Below are positions 35,172 to 45,411 of a stretch of DNA of 64,000 bases, piece after piece; within the stretch, counting starts at the first letter, position 1, and each line of letters begins with the position of its first letter. Made by a program: the position numbers and the translations under genes. Under the pieces are notes generated by a model. It ran no database searches. It saw nothing but the letters and a program-made list of their open reading frames with translations, and was not told the DNA's origin. The DNA is from JAXLYE01 sp046351595 (GTDB taxonomy: Bacteria > Myxococcota_A > Polyangia > Palsa-1104 > JAEUJZ01), in NCBI GenBank assembly GCA_046351595.1, contig JAXLYE010000006.1, positions 186,001-250,000 on the forward strand, in the 5' to 3' direction.

Positions 35172-36092
35172 ATGCGCTTCGCTCACATCTCGGATCTGCA
35201 CGCGCTCGACCTCGAGGGCGTGTCGCTGTGGTCCTTCTTCAACAAGCGCTTCGCCGGCTACGTGAACCTTCTGCGCAAGCGGCGCAAGGCCCACCCGGTG
35301 CAGCTCCTGGACGCGCTGTGCGCGGACCTCAACCAGCAGCCGCTCGACCACGTGGTCGTCACCGGCGACCTGTCGAACCTGTCGCTGCCTTCGGAGCTGG
35401 TGCGCGCGCGGCGCTCGCTGGACGCGCTGAAGCTGGGCCCGCGCGAGGTCACCGTGATCCCGGGCAACCACGACGTCTACGTGCGCGAGGCACAGAAGCG
35501 CCGCCACTTCGAGCAGGTGCTGGGCCCCTACTCCGAGGGGGACGAGGCGCCCGCGGGCGGCGCGCGCTTCCCGTTCGTGCGCGTGCGCGGTGACGTCGCG
35601 TTCATCGCCTGCTCGACCGCGCGCCCGTCGCCGCCGCCGCTCGCGGACGGGCGCCTGGGGCCCGCGCAGCTCGCGGCGATCGAAGAGGCGCTCGCGGCAC
35701 AGCGCGGCCGCTTCCGCGTGCTGCTCATCCACCACCCGGTGCTGCCGCAGCGCCTCGATCTGCTGCGGGCCCTGCGCGATCGCGACTCGCTGCGTGAGAT
35801 CCTCGCGCGCGTCGGCTGCGAGCTGGTGCTGCACGGCCACGAGCACCGCGATCTGCGCGCCGAGCTGACCGGCCCCGACGGCCCCATCCCGGTCATCGGC
35901 GTCGGCTCCGGCACCTACGACGACCCGCGCCCCGAGCGCCGCGCGCGCTACAACATCTACACCGTCGACCGCGACGGCGATCGCTTCACCCTGCGCATCG
36001 ACCAGCGCGTCCACGACCTGAGCCGCGACGGCTTCATCCCCCACCCCGCCCTCGAGCCCAGCCGCTTCACCCTCCCCGCCCTCGCCTCCTGA
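35172..36092 (+). CDS. Calcineurin-like metallophosphoesterase
   Basis: 306 residues from ATG 35172. All five metal motifs are visible: ISDLHALD, GDLSN, GNHD, LLIHHPVLP and GHEHRD. The family includes cyclic-nucleotide and nucleotide phosphoesterases (CpdA-like); the substrate cannot be chosen from sequence. No signal peptide, so cytoplasmic. Confidence 0.9.
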   Translation: MRFAHISDLHALDLEGVSLWSFFNKRFAGYVNLLRKRRKAHPVQLLDALCADLNQQPLDHVVVTGDLSNLSLPSELVRARRSLDALKLGPREVTVIPGNHDVYVREAQKRRHFEQVLGPYSEGDEAPAGGARFPFVRVRGDVAFIACSTARPSPPPLADGRLGPAQLAAIEEALAAQRGRFRVLLIHHPVLPQRLDLLRALRDRDSLREILARVGCELVLHGHEHRDLRAELTGPDGPIPVIGVGSGTYDDPRPERRARYNIYTVDRDGDRFTLRIDQRVHDLSRDGFIPHPALEPSRFTLPALAS

Positions 36093-36104
36093 TCCCTTGC
36101 TTCC

Positions 36105-36641
36105 CTATTGGGCCCGCTGCTCCGCATACACGCTCAGGTAGTGAAAAAGGAGGCCCGGCAGATCGAGGCCCGGCTCCCGGCCGGAGAGCTGTCCATAGCG
36201 CTCGCTGCCGAACCGCTGCCCCGACTCACACCGCATCCCAGCCCGCTCTGCGACGGAGATCAGGCCGTACATCCGGCCGCCTCGGTCGCTCTCGGTATGG
36301 TCGAGCCACCACCAGTAGTCGCGCAGGTCCACGGCGCCGGCCAGGCGATGCGTCTCAAGCAGGCGGAAGACGTCTGGCCACCGCGCATCCAGCACAAGGG
36401 TCCGTGCGGCGACTTCATTCCGGGAGTCCTCCGGCAGCTCTGCCAGCTCGGACTCGATGTCACCGCGCAGATAGAGGACGAACCGTTCCGCGGGAGCATC
36501 GCGCAAGGATCCTCGGATGATCGAAACCGCGGCGCCGGCATGCCGACCGACGCCATCCGCCAGCATCCTGGGCTCATTCCAGGAATCATCCGGCTGGGAC
36601 TTGAGGAGGGAAGGCGGAGTGAGGAGGACGATGGGAAGCAT
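36105..36641 (-). CDS. Probable immunity/partner protein of the modular toxin
   Basis: 178 residues, acidic, no signal peptide or membrane segment. It starts 23 bases after the toxin gene in the same direction, the position of immunity genes in polymorphic toxin loci. Visible features: FVLYLRGDIESELAELPEDS and AVDLRDYWWWLDHTESDRGG. No family is recognised; the role comes from context. Confidence 0.5.
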   Translation of the reverse strand: MLPIVLLTPPSLLKSQPDDSWNEPRMLADGVGRHAGAAVSIIRGSLRDAPAERFVLYLRGDIESELAELPEDSRNEVAARTLVLDARWPDVFRLLETHRLAGAVDLRDYWWWLDHTESDRGGRMYGLISVAERAGMRCESGQRFGSERYGQLSGREPGLDLPGLLFHYLSVYAEQRAQ

Positions 36642-36664
36642 GGTATTGCTCTCTTTATCCCTCT

Positions 36665-39613
36665 TTAGCGGGTCCCTGGCGCAAAGGGAGCCAGGTCCAG
36701 GTAGATATCATAGTTCCAGAGCACGTTGTCCGTCCGCTGCATGCCGTACCGGGCCAGGAGCGCCTCGTGCTTGGCTACGACGGCGGGATTGCGCTCCCAA
36801 TCCAGCAGACGATCCTTCTCGTAGTGACTGAGCACCTCGTCGATCGGGCTCCTTGTGGCCCGGTTGAGCTTGACCCGTACACCGACGATGCGGTGCCCTG
36901 CTTGGGTCATCGCGGTCTCGGCATACTGTACCGAGTGCGTCAGGCGGACCGCGTCCTCCAGCTCCATGCCTTGCCGCACGTTCTGCTCGAGCTGGAGGAT
37001 GGCCTCGACGTTCTGGATCGTGCTCATCTTGACCGTCTGGACCTGTCCGTAGGCGGCGCCGACCCGCTTGAGCTGCCGCAGCATCAGATACGTAGAGAGA
37101 GGCGTCCCGCGCCCCGGGACCATCGGAACACCGTCGTGGATCCAGCGCTCCAGCTTATCGTCGAAGAAGGCTGCTTCCATGACATACATCTTCGTCTTCG
37201 GATCGTAGCTCCTTATCAGCTTGCCCTTGTTGCCGTTTGCGTCCCGGCAGTGGGTCGTGACCCGCAGCCAGCCGCCCGAGATGGGAACGATCTCATCGTA
37301 GAACCACCAGCCAGGAGGGGCGTGTCCCAACTCCGCGTCGATGGACGGGTAGAGACCGGGAACCGGCTCCGCCACCCTGCCGCTACTTGTCTGTCCGCTT
37401 GTCTTCGGAGCAGCTGCTGGCTCTGAGTTGGGAGTCTGTACAGGCTCCGCCGCCGCTCGCTCCTGAGCGTGCTCCCGAACCGCCTGCCCCCCCTGCCCCT
37501 TGCCGCCCGCGAGCTGCGGCAGCGTCGGCGCCGAGCCGAGCGAGTGCTCCGCCTCCGCGTGCGCTGCGCCCTCTTGAGACGCCTTGCTCAGGTCGATGAC
37601 CTCGCCTTCGCTGCCGAGCCGCGCCAGGCTCGCCTTGTTCTGTCCAAGCCGCGCCAGATCCGCTCTGCTCCCGTGCATGGACAGCGCGAGCATCCCGCCG
37701 CTCAGCGCCGCCTTGCCGAGGAGCTGGAGCAGCCGATCCGTGCGCCGCTGCGGATCGGGGTCCTCCAAGATCTTCTGGTACTCCTTCACGTACTCCGCGG
37801 ACAGGAGGATGCCCTGGGCCGAGTCGGTCGTGACGCGGCCGATGACGACCGCGGTGCCGGCGCGGCTGCCGGCCAGGCCCAGCCCCTTCACCGTCGCGCC
37901 CAGCGCCCACCGCGCGCCCAGGACGTTGCCGACGATCGTGAGGGTATCGAAGGCGTCCTCGGTGGCCGTCGACATCCCTTCGGCATGGCGCTGCACAAGG
38001 CCGATCGAAACGCCGGCCGTCCCGCCGAGGATCGACGTCCACAACAGCGCCGCCGCGACCTTGGAGACGGTGGGGTCGGGGGCGACGGTCATCACCACCG
38101 CGGCGCCGAGCAGACCGAGCCCGCTCCAGAACCCGACCTGGCTGAAGAACTCCGAGACCGAGTCCCAGAAGCTGGCTCCGTCGGTCTGAAACTCCTGATC
38201 GAGCGACACTCCGGCTTCACCGGGCACCTGCACCCGCAGCCGGCCCTTGGGATAGCGATTGCCGCGGTCCCATGCACACAGGGCGTCCGCTATCGCGTGC
38301 GGCGTGTCCTTGCCCTCGCCGGTGTACTCTCCGGTGAGGCGGCGGTCGGTGGGGTTGGTGAGGTCGACCAGCTTCCAGACCTCGTTTCCGCCGCTGCTGC
38401 CGACGTGGGACAGGAACACGTTGAGCGGACTGACCCGGGCGTTCTCCGTGGTGACATGGAACGCGGTCAGCGGGATGCGCGTGTGCCCTTCGGTGCTCGC
38501 CAGCCGCTCCTGCAGCTTCGTGATCTGCGTGTCCACAGACTCCTTCTTCTTCGGATCGAGGTGCCCTGAGCCGGGCTGCTGCTCGGCCGCGTGCAGCGCC
38601 TGCTGATAGCCGCGCAAGAGGCGGAGCTGCTCGGACGGAGCTGCGTGTCTGGGCACGTGCCTGGACCCAGGCTCGTTGGCGCTGGCGATGGCTGCGGCCA
38701 GGACATCCCCGTGGCTCTGTACGGACTGCTGGAACTCGACGTAGTGCGGCGCGTGATCGCTGTAGCTCCCGTCCGGCTCTCTGGCCCGGAAGAGGACCCG
38801 GCAGAGGATCTTGTGGTTGCCGGGGAACTGCCAGCGCGTCTCCCAATTCGGCGTGCTGGGCCCAAAGACCAGCTCGGGCAGATCGTACGCCTGGCTGGTC
38901 TGCGGGTCGTTCAGACAGAACCACTGATACGTGCAGTACGAGCCCGCGCTGTACATCCGCTCGCCCTGCTCCACGGAATACCGGATCTGGGCGCCGGGCA
39001 CTGCGACGGAGGCTCTGGGGCTCGGGACGATCCGGAGGCGGTCTGCATGGACTCCGGCCGCCGCAGCTCGGGTGTACGTCAGGGCGTGTCCGGGCTCGGC
39101 TCCGGCGCGTGCGAGCAGCGCCGCCGCGACCTCCGCGTGGACCGCGCCGAACATCCGATCGATGTCTGCCACGAGGCCGCTCCCAGTGACGCTGAGCCCT
39201 GCATCGTAGGCGCGTGCCGCGGCGCGCACCCGCTCGGGATGACGGCTCAGCAGGCGCATCACGGCGTCGACGTTGACCTGCGTGATGAGCGCCGCCCGGA
39301 GCTCGCGGGCGCTCGCTTGTGCCTCCGTCGAGCCTGGGTCAGGCGCCTGCGGCCCCTGGGCCGAATCAAGAGCCCCGGACGCAGACCGACTCTGCGGAGT
39401 GTCCTTTGTGGACCCCTCTGCCGCGTAGTGTCCGAACAGGCCGAGAGCCAGCGGGCCCGAGAGAGGAGCCGCCGGACCCTGGCCGGGCGAGGCTCGCGGC
39501 GAATGCTCGGCAGAGGGTGCTGTGCAGCTCTGCCAGGCACAGTCGTCAGACGGTCGTTCTGCGTGCGCGGCGCGGCGTGCGCTGGCCTTTGAAGACTGGA
39601 GCTCCGGTCCCAT
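36665..39613 (-). CDS. Large modular toxin, eCIS/polymorphic-toxin-like effector
   Basis: 982 residues from ATG 39613. Disordered Ser/Ala/Pro-rich start; residues ~95-165 resemble an annexin-like repeat (RELRAALITQVNVDAVMRLL; SRHPERVRAAARAY). A beta-rich region follows, then a coiled coil, then the core module KLVDLTNPTDRRLTGEYTG with WDRGNRYPKGRLRVQVPG seen in contractile-injection-system payloads. Hydrophobic helices at ~480-640 (FWSGLGLLGAAVVMTVA) resemble a translocation/pretoxin region of the DUF4781 kind. The last ~220 residues after a variable linker (PGWWFYDEIVPISGGWLRV; VLSHYEKDRLLDWERN) form the presumptive toxic domain, which I cannot name. No signal peptide, as expected for particle-loaded effectors. 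Confidence 0.65.
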   Translation of the reverse strand: MGPELQSSKASARRAAHAERPSDDCAWQSCTAPSAEHSPRASPGQGPAAPLSGPLALGLFGHYAAEGSTKDTPQSRSASGALDSAQGPQAPDPGSTEAQASARELRAALITQVNVDAVMRLLSRHPERVRAAARAYDAGLSVTGSGLVADIDRMFGAVHAEVAAALLARAGAEPGHALTYTRAAAAGVHADRLRIVPSPRASVAVPGAQIRYSVEQGERMYSAGSYCTYQWFCLNDPQTSQAYDLPELVFGPSTPNWETRWQFPGNHKILCRVLFRAREPDGSYSDHAPHYVEFQQSVQSHGDVLAAAIASANEPGSRHVPRHAAPSEQLRLLRGYQQALHAAEQQPGSGHLDPKKKESVDTQITKLQERLASTEGHTRIPLTAFHVTTENARVSPLNVFLSHVGSSGGNEVWKLVDLTNPTDRRLTGEYTGEGKDTPHAIADALCAWDRGNRYPKGRLRVQVPGEAGVSLDQEFQTDGASFWDSVSEFFSQVGFWSGLGLLGAAVVMTVAPDPTVSKVAAALLWTSILGGTAGVSIGLVQRHAEGMSTATEDAFDTLTIVGNVLGARWALGATVKGLGLAGSRAGTAVVIGRVTTDSAQGILLSAEYVKEYQKILEDPDPQRRTDRLLQLLGKAALSGGMLALSMHGSRADLARLGQNKASLARLGSEGEVIDLSKASQEGAAHAEAEHSLGSAPTLPQLAGGKGQGGQAVREHAQERAAAEPVQTPNSEPAAAPKTSGQTSSGRVAEPVPGLYPSIDAELGHAPPGWWFYDEIVPISGGWLRVTTHCRDANGNKGKLIRSYDPKTKMYVMEAAFFDDKLERWIHDGVPMVPGRGTPLSTYLMLRQLKRVGAAYGQVQTVKMSTIQNVEAILQLEQNVRQGMELEDAVRLTHSVQYAETAMTQAGHRIVGVRVKLNRATRSPIDEVLSHYEKDRLLDWERNPAVVAKHEALLARYGMQRTDNVLWNYDIYLDLAPFAPGTR

Positions 39614-39906
39614 GCGGGTCCCCCACAACCTGTCAGGAGCCAGGCGAGCTGGCCTGGCAAGGCCCGCTAACGCAACCGCTGCGCCAATCGCCCGCTCGAC
39701 GGAGCGGTGAGCACCACGGCCGTTCAGGAGGTCCCCGCCCAGCCCTGCCCATGGGCAGGCATGGGCAACCGGCCCGGGATCCGTGGGCGGGGATGGGCAG
39801 CCTCGGCAGCCTGCGCCCGCTGGGAACGCGATCAGCCTACCGTCCGCGACGGAGACTTGGTCCGCGTCCGTACCGCGTGTCCAATTTTCCCCCTTTGTGA
39901 TAATCG
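39614..39906. promoter_or_regulatory. Divergent region between toxin and SDR genes
   Basis: GC-rich 293 bp with repeated GCCCATGGGCAGGCATGGGCA-type short motifs near 39745-39800 and a TGTGATAAT element at ~39896, a possible extended -10 for the SDR gene just 3-10 bases before its start. Nothing else is evident. Confidence 0.35.
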
Positions 39907-40749
39907 ATGCTCATGAGCACAACCAGCCCTCGCTCCCTGCACGGCAAGACCCTGTTCATCACCGGCGCCAGCCGCGGCATCGGCAAGGCCATCGCGCTGC
40001 GCGCCGCGCGCGACGGCGCCAACATCGTCATCGCGGCCAAGACCACCGAGCCGCACCCCAAGCTGCCCGGCACCATCCACAGCGCCGCCGCCGAGATCGA
40101 GGCCGCGGGCGGCCGCGCCCTGCCCTGCGTCGTCGACGTCCGCGACGAGAACCAGATCCAGGAGGCGGTGAAGCAGGCGGTCCAGACCTTCGGCGGCATC
40201 GACATCCTGATCAACAACGCCAGCGCCATCCAGCTGACCGGCACGCTGGCGACGGCGATGAAGCGCTTCGATCTCATGCACCAGGTCAATACGCGCGGCA
40301 CCTTTGCGTGCTCGCAGGCCTGCCTGCCGCACCTGCTCAAGGCCGAGAACCCGCACATCCTGAACCTGTCGCCGCCGCTCAACCTGGCGCCGCACTGGTT
40401 CCAGAACCACGTCGCCTACACCATGGCCAAGTACGGGATGAGCCTGTGCGTGCTCGGCATGGCCGCCGAGTTCCGTCAGCAGGGCGTCGCCGTCAACGCG
40501 CTGTGGCCGCGCACCGCCATCGCCACCGCCGCGGTCCAGAACCTGCTCGGCGGCGACGACACCATCAAGGGCTGCCGCACCGTCGACATCGTCTCGGACG
40601 CCGCGCACGTCATCCTCACCCGCCCGAGCCGCGAGTGCACCGGCAACTTCTTCATCGACGAGGATCTCTTGCGCTCGGTCGGCGTCATCGACTTCAGCCG
40701 CTACGCCATCGACAAGGACGCGCCGCTCGTCGGCGACTTCTTCGTCTGA
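39907..40749 (+). CDS. Short-chain dehydrogenase/reductase (HSDL2-like)
   Basis: 280 residues. The NAD(P)-binding loop GASRGIG, the NNAS motif and the catalytic YTMAK are present, with LNLSPP supplying the Ser position. AAKTTEPHPKLPGTIHSAAA and NPHILNLSPPLNL are characteristic of the hydroxysteroid dehydrogenase-like-2 group, linked to lipid metabolism. Two near starts (39907, 39913). A terminator-like hairpin follows. Confidence 0.85.
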   Translation: MLMSTTSPRSLHGKTLFITGASRGIGKAIALRAARDGANIVIAAKTTEPHPKLPGTIHSAAAEIEAAGGRALPCVVDVRDENQIQEAVKQAVQTFGGIDILINNASAIQLTGTLATAMKRFDLMHQVNTRGTFACSQACLPHLLKAENPHILNLSPPLNLAPHWFQNHVAYTMAKYGMSLCVLGMAAEFRQQGVAVNALWPRTAIATAAVQNLLGGDDTIKGCRTVDIVSDAAHVILTRPSRECTGNFFIDEDLLRSVGVIDFSRYAIDKDAPLVGDFFV

Positions 40750-40771
40750 TCGGCCGGATGGTCTGCTGGAA

Positions 40772-40808
40772 AGTCTGGCGGACGGTCTGGCCGACGGTCC
40801 GCCAGACT
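40772..40808 (+). terminator. Hairpin after the SDR gene
   Basis: AGTCTGGCGGAC (40772-40783) and its exact complement (40797-40808) form a 12-bp stem with a 13-base loop, followed by GTTTGG. It sits 22 bases after the SDR stop and between convergent genes. The T tract is short. Confidence 0.6.
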
Positions 40809-40855
40809 GTTTGGCCGACGGTCCGCTCGGCCGTCACCCGCAGGCGAGCGACTGT

Positions 40856-41362
40856 TCAGCGCTCGGCGGCGCGGCGCAGCGCCGGCTCACTCGGGAACGC
40901 GGCCAGAAGCGCCAGCAGCGCCAGCGCCGCGAACGGCAGGATCTTCGTCGGCGTGTGGGCGATCAGCGACAGCATCAGGCCCATGGTCGCCACGGTTTCG
41001 CACAGCGCCAGGCGGACGATCCACGGCGCGAACGAGGCCCGCACCAGCTGGGGCAGCGGCGTGTCCTGCCCGACGGCAACTGAGTCGCGCTCGATCGCCG
41101 CCGCCAGCAGGCGCCGGGGCAGCACGAACGACGCCCCCAGGCACCCGAGCGCGACGGCCGCGCAGACGAGCTCGAAGATCCGCGTCTGCTCGGGATCCGG
41201 CGCGGCGCCCTGCCCGCCCACCGAGTACGCCACGAACACGTAGATCACCGTCGAAACCAGGAGCCCGCCCCAGATGATCTGCAGGTTCATGAGCGGCGGC
41301 ATGGCGGGCCGCGCCTTGTCATCTGTCGGCGTCGGCGTCGGCGTCGGGTTCTGCGGATCCAT
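40856..41362 (-). CDS. Four-span inner-membrane protein of unknown function
   Basis: 168 residues with a Pro/Thr-rich start and four hydrophobic helices (IIWGGLLVSTVIYVFVAYSV; LVCAAVALGCLGASFVLP; WIVRLALCETVATMGLML; ILPFAALALLALLAAF). No catalytic motif. Such proteins are common and unassigned in this phylum. Confidence 0.6.
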   Translation of the reverse strand: MDPQNPTPTPTPTDDKARPAMPPLMNLQIIWGGLLVSTVIYVFVAYSVGGQGAAPDPEQTRIFELVCAAVALGCLGASFVLPRRLLAAAIERDSVAVGQDTPLPQLVRASFAPWIVRLALCETVATMGLMLSLIAHTPTKILPFAALALLALLAAFPSEPALRRAAER

Positions 41363-41454
41363 GGGCCCCTCCCTGGCTGCCTAGGATATCGGATCACGCC
41401 GTCGGCGTGGGATCCCTGCGCAGCCCGAGCGCGCGCGCCAGGCGACCCGACCCG

Positions 41455-43122
<1,668 letters not shown>

Positions 43123-43295
43123 GTCGTCTCAGGGCGCTGTGGCCTGGGGGTTTTCCGTCGAAGCGACGGCGCTGTCAAGGCGCAGCCGCGCAAGATCGGG
43201 CGGTGGCGGCTGGGGCCGTGCGCCTGCGCTGCAGGATGACGCCCCGCAACCCGGCCGTCCAGCCGCGCGCGCGCCACCGGGCCCGACCGCCGTCG

Positions 43296-43952
43296 CTACG
43301 ACGGCCCGCGCTCGAGCTTCCCGGCGCGCACGAAGTAGGCGGTGCCGCCGACGGCCTGCGCGAACGACAGGTCGTTGGTCGTCAATACCGCCGACCGCCC
43401 GCGGCCGGCGCGCTCGCGCAAGAGCGCCAGCACCGCGGCCACGCCGTCGGGATCGAGCCCGTCGCTCGGCTCGTCACAGAGCAAGAGGTGAGGGTCGCCG
43501 AGCAGCGCGCCGCACAGGCACACGCGCTTGCGCTGCCCGAACGACAGCGCCGTCAGCCGCCGCCGCATCAGGCCGCCGACCCCCAGGCGCTCGCGCAGCT
43601 CCGCCGCCGCGTGGCCCGAGCCGGCCGGCAGCTGCTTCAGCGTCGCCCACAAGCGGAAGAACTCCTCGACGAGCAGCTCGGGCAGGGGCTCGCTGGCGTC
43701 GGGCACATAGCCGATGTGGCGCCGCGCCGCCGCACCGTCGCCGCCCTCGGGATCGAGGCGCAGCGCGCCGAGCCGGATCTGCCCGGCGTCCGGCACCAGG
43801 ATGCCGCTGATCAGGCGCAGCAGCGTCGACTTGCCGGTGCCGTTGGGGCCGCGCACCACGACGGTCTCGCCGGGCCCGCAGCGCAGGTTCGCGCCGTCGA
43901 GCACGCGCTGCCCGCCCAGCCGCTTGTGCAGGTCTTGCACGATCAGGTCCAT
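43296..43952 (-). CDS. ABC transporter ATP-binding protein (CcmA-like)
   Basis: 218 residues. Walker A GPNGTGKST, signature LSFGQRKRV and Walker B LLLCDEPSDGLD are present. The switch position reads LTTND where a His is usual, so hydrolysis might be slow. It overlaps the permease gene by ten bases. Together they form an ABC exporter of unknown substrate; the pairing with a multi-span permease resembles haem-exporter and ABC-2 systems. Confidence 0.85.
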   Translation of the reverse strand: MDLIVQDLHKRLGGQRVLDGANLRCGPGETVVVRGPNGTGKSTLLRLISGILVPDAGQIRLGALRLDPEGGDGAAARRHIGYVPDASEPLPELLVEEFFRLWATLKQLPAGSGHAAAELRERLGVGGLMRRRLTALSFGQRKRVCLCGALLGDPHLLLCDEPSDGLDPDGVAAVLALLRERAGRGRSAVLTTNDLSFAQAVGGTAYFVRAGKLERGPS

Positions 43953-45277
43953 CCGCTCCCTCGGTTCGATTCGTCGGTGGCGTCAGGCGGGCGGCGGGCC
44001 GGTCGGTCGCGCCGTCGCTGCTCGGCCAGTGAGATCGTGCGCGCCAGCGCCACCGGTCCGGCGAGCGCCCAGCCGAGCAGCACCAGCTCGCCGAGCGCCC
44101 AGCCGAGCAAGAGCGCCGCGCAGATCAGCCCCGCGAGCGGCCCGGGCACGTCCGCGCTGTGCCGCTCCTCGCCGCGCTGGCGGGCGCGCGTGAGCTGCAT
44201 GCCGACCGCCGCCGCCGCCGCCGCGCACAGCGGCCCCTCGACGAGCAGCCGCGCCGGCGCCCAGGCCCCGAGCCGCGCCTCGATCCCGATCAGCGCGGCC
44301 GCCCACCCGAGCGCGGCCAGCGCGCACAGCCCGATCGGCACCAGCGCCGCGGCCAGCGCCCGCCGCGCCCCGGGACAGCCGGTCGAGGCCAGAAGGAACG
44401 TCAGCTGCCGCTCGGCCAGCAGCACCGGCCCGGACAGCGCCGCCGCCATCAGCAGCACCGTCGGCGCCAGCGGCAAGAGCGCCAGCGCCGCGGCCTGCGA
44501 CGCGGTGCGCGGCTGGTTGTTGCGCACCGCCAGCACCGCGACCGCGAGGCCGAGCAGGAGCAGCATCGCCGCCCGCAGCAGCACCGCACCGTGGCTGCGC
44601 CGCAGCAGCACCAGGTGCGCGGTCAGAAGCGCCCACAGCGGCGGCCCGAAGACCAGCGGCCGCTCGAGCGCGGGCGGACGCTCGGGCGCGTAGCGGAAGC
44701 CGCGCACCAGCGCCCAGGCGAGCAGCGGCAGCGCGAGCAGCGAGGGCAAGAGCCGCGGCGGCGCGGCCAGCAGCGCGGCGCCGAGCAGCACCGGCCCCAA
44801 GCTCGCGATCCAGCGCCGGCCGGCGACGAGCAGCGCGTGCCCGGTCGCGCACAGCCCGAGCAGCCCGAGCGCCGGCCCGACGCCCGCGCCGCGCGCCCAC
44901 AGCCCCACCAGCGGCGCCTCGAGCAAGGCGAGGTGCAGGGCCAGCCCGAGCACGAGCTGCGCCGCGGGGATGGGCAGCGTCCGCAGCAGCAGCGCCTCGC
45001 GCGCAAAGACCAGCGCCCGCACCGCCGGCGTCGTCGCCAGGAGCCAGAGCAGCACGAACACGGTGCGGAACAGCGGCGAGCGCTCGGCCATGGTCGTGAC
45101 GTCCGCTGCGCGCATGCCGTTGCCGCCGAAGATCACGCTGCCGCCGAGCAGGAGCCCCAGGTAGAGCGGCAGCGCCCGTCGCGCCGCGGCAAGGCCGCTG
45201 GTCCGCGCCACGGCCCGCAGCACCGCGAAAAGGTGCCGGGCGGACCACAGCGAGGGCGCCGGGGGCGAGGCGGGCAT
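43943..45277 (-). CDS. ABC-type multi-span membrane permease
   Basis: 444 residues, about ten to twelve hydrophobic helices (LPLYLGLLLGGSVIFGG; LFRTVFVLLWLLATTPA; LVLGLALHLALLEAPLVGLW and others), with no soluble domain. Its 3' end overlaps the ATPase gene. It is upstream in the operon. Family not named beyond ABC-2-like. A two-copy 19-bp repeat lies upstream. Confidence 0.65.
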   Translation of the reverse strand: MPASPPAPSLWSARHLFAVLRAVARTSGLAAARRALPLYLGLLLGGSVIFGGNGMRAADVTTMAERSPLFRTVFVLLWLLATTPAVRALVFAREALLLRTLPIPAAQLVLGLALHLALLEAPLVGLWARGAGVGPALGLLGLCATGHALLVAGRRWIASLGPVLLGAALLAAPPRLLPSLLALPLLAWALVRGFRYAPERPPALERPLVFGPPLWALLTAHLVLLRRSHGAVLLRAAMLLLLGLAVAVLAVRNNQPRTASQAAALALLPLAPTVLLMAAALSGPVLLAERQLTFLLASTGCPGARRALAAALVPIGLCALAALGWAAALIGIEARLGAWAPARLLVEGPLCAAAAAAVGMQLTRARQRGEERHSADVPGPLAGLICAALLLGWALGELVLLGWALAGPVALARTISLAEQRRRDRPARRPPDATDESNRGSGWT

Positions 45278-45341
45278 CAGGCCCTCGTACTTACCCCAAG
45301 TCGCCCGGCTGCGCGAGGCCAGGGCAGGCAGGCGAGCCCCT

Positions 45342-45379
45342 GTCTGCTTTAACAGACTCCGTCTGCTAAAGTGAACTCC
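45342..45379. repeat. Two 19-bp direct repeats upstream of the ABC exporter operon
   Basis: GTCTGCTTTAACAGACTCC at 45342 and GTCTGCTAAAGTGAACTCC at 45361 have the same 19-bp period and GTCTGCT start as the array at 8671. Both arrays lie upstream of leftward genes. Confidence 0.6.
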
Positions 45380-45411
45380 CGTCGCTGGCGGTCGCCTTCA
45401 GTCGGGCGCCT

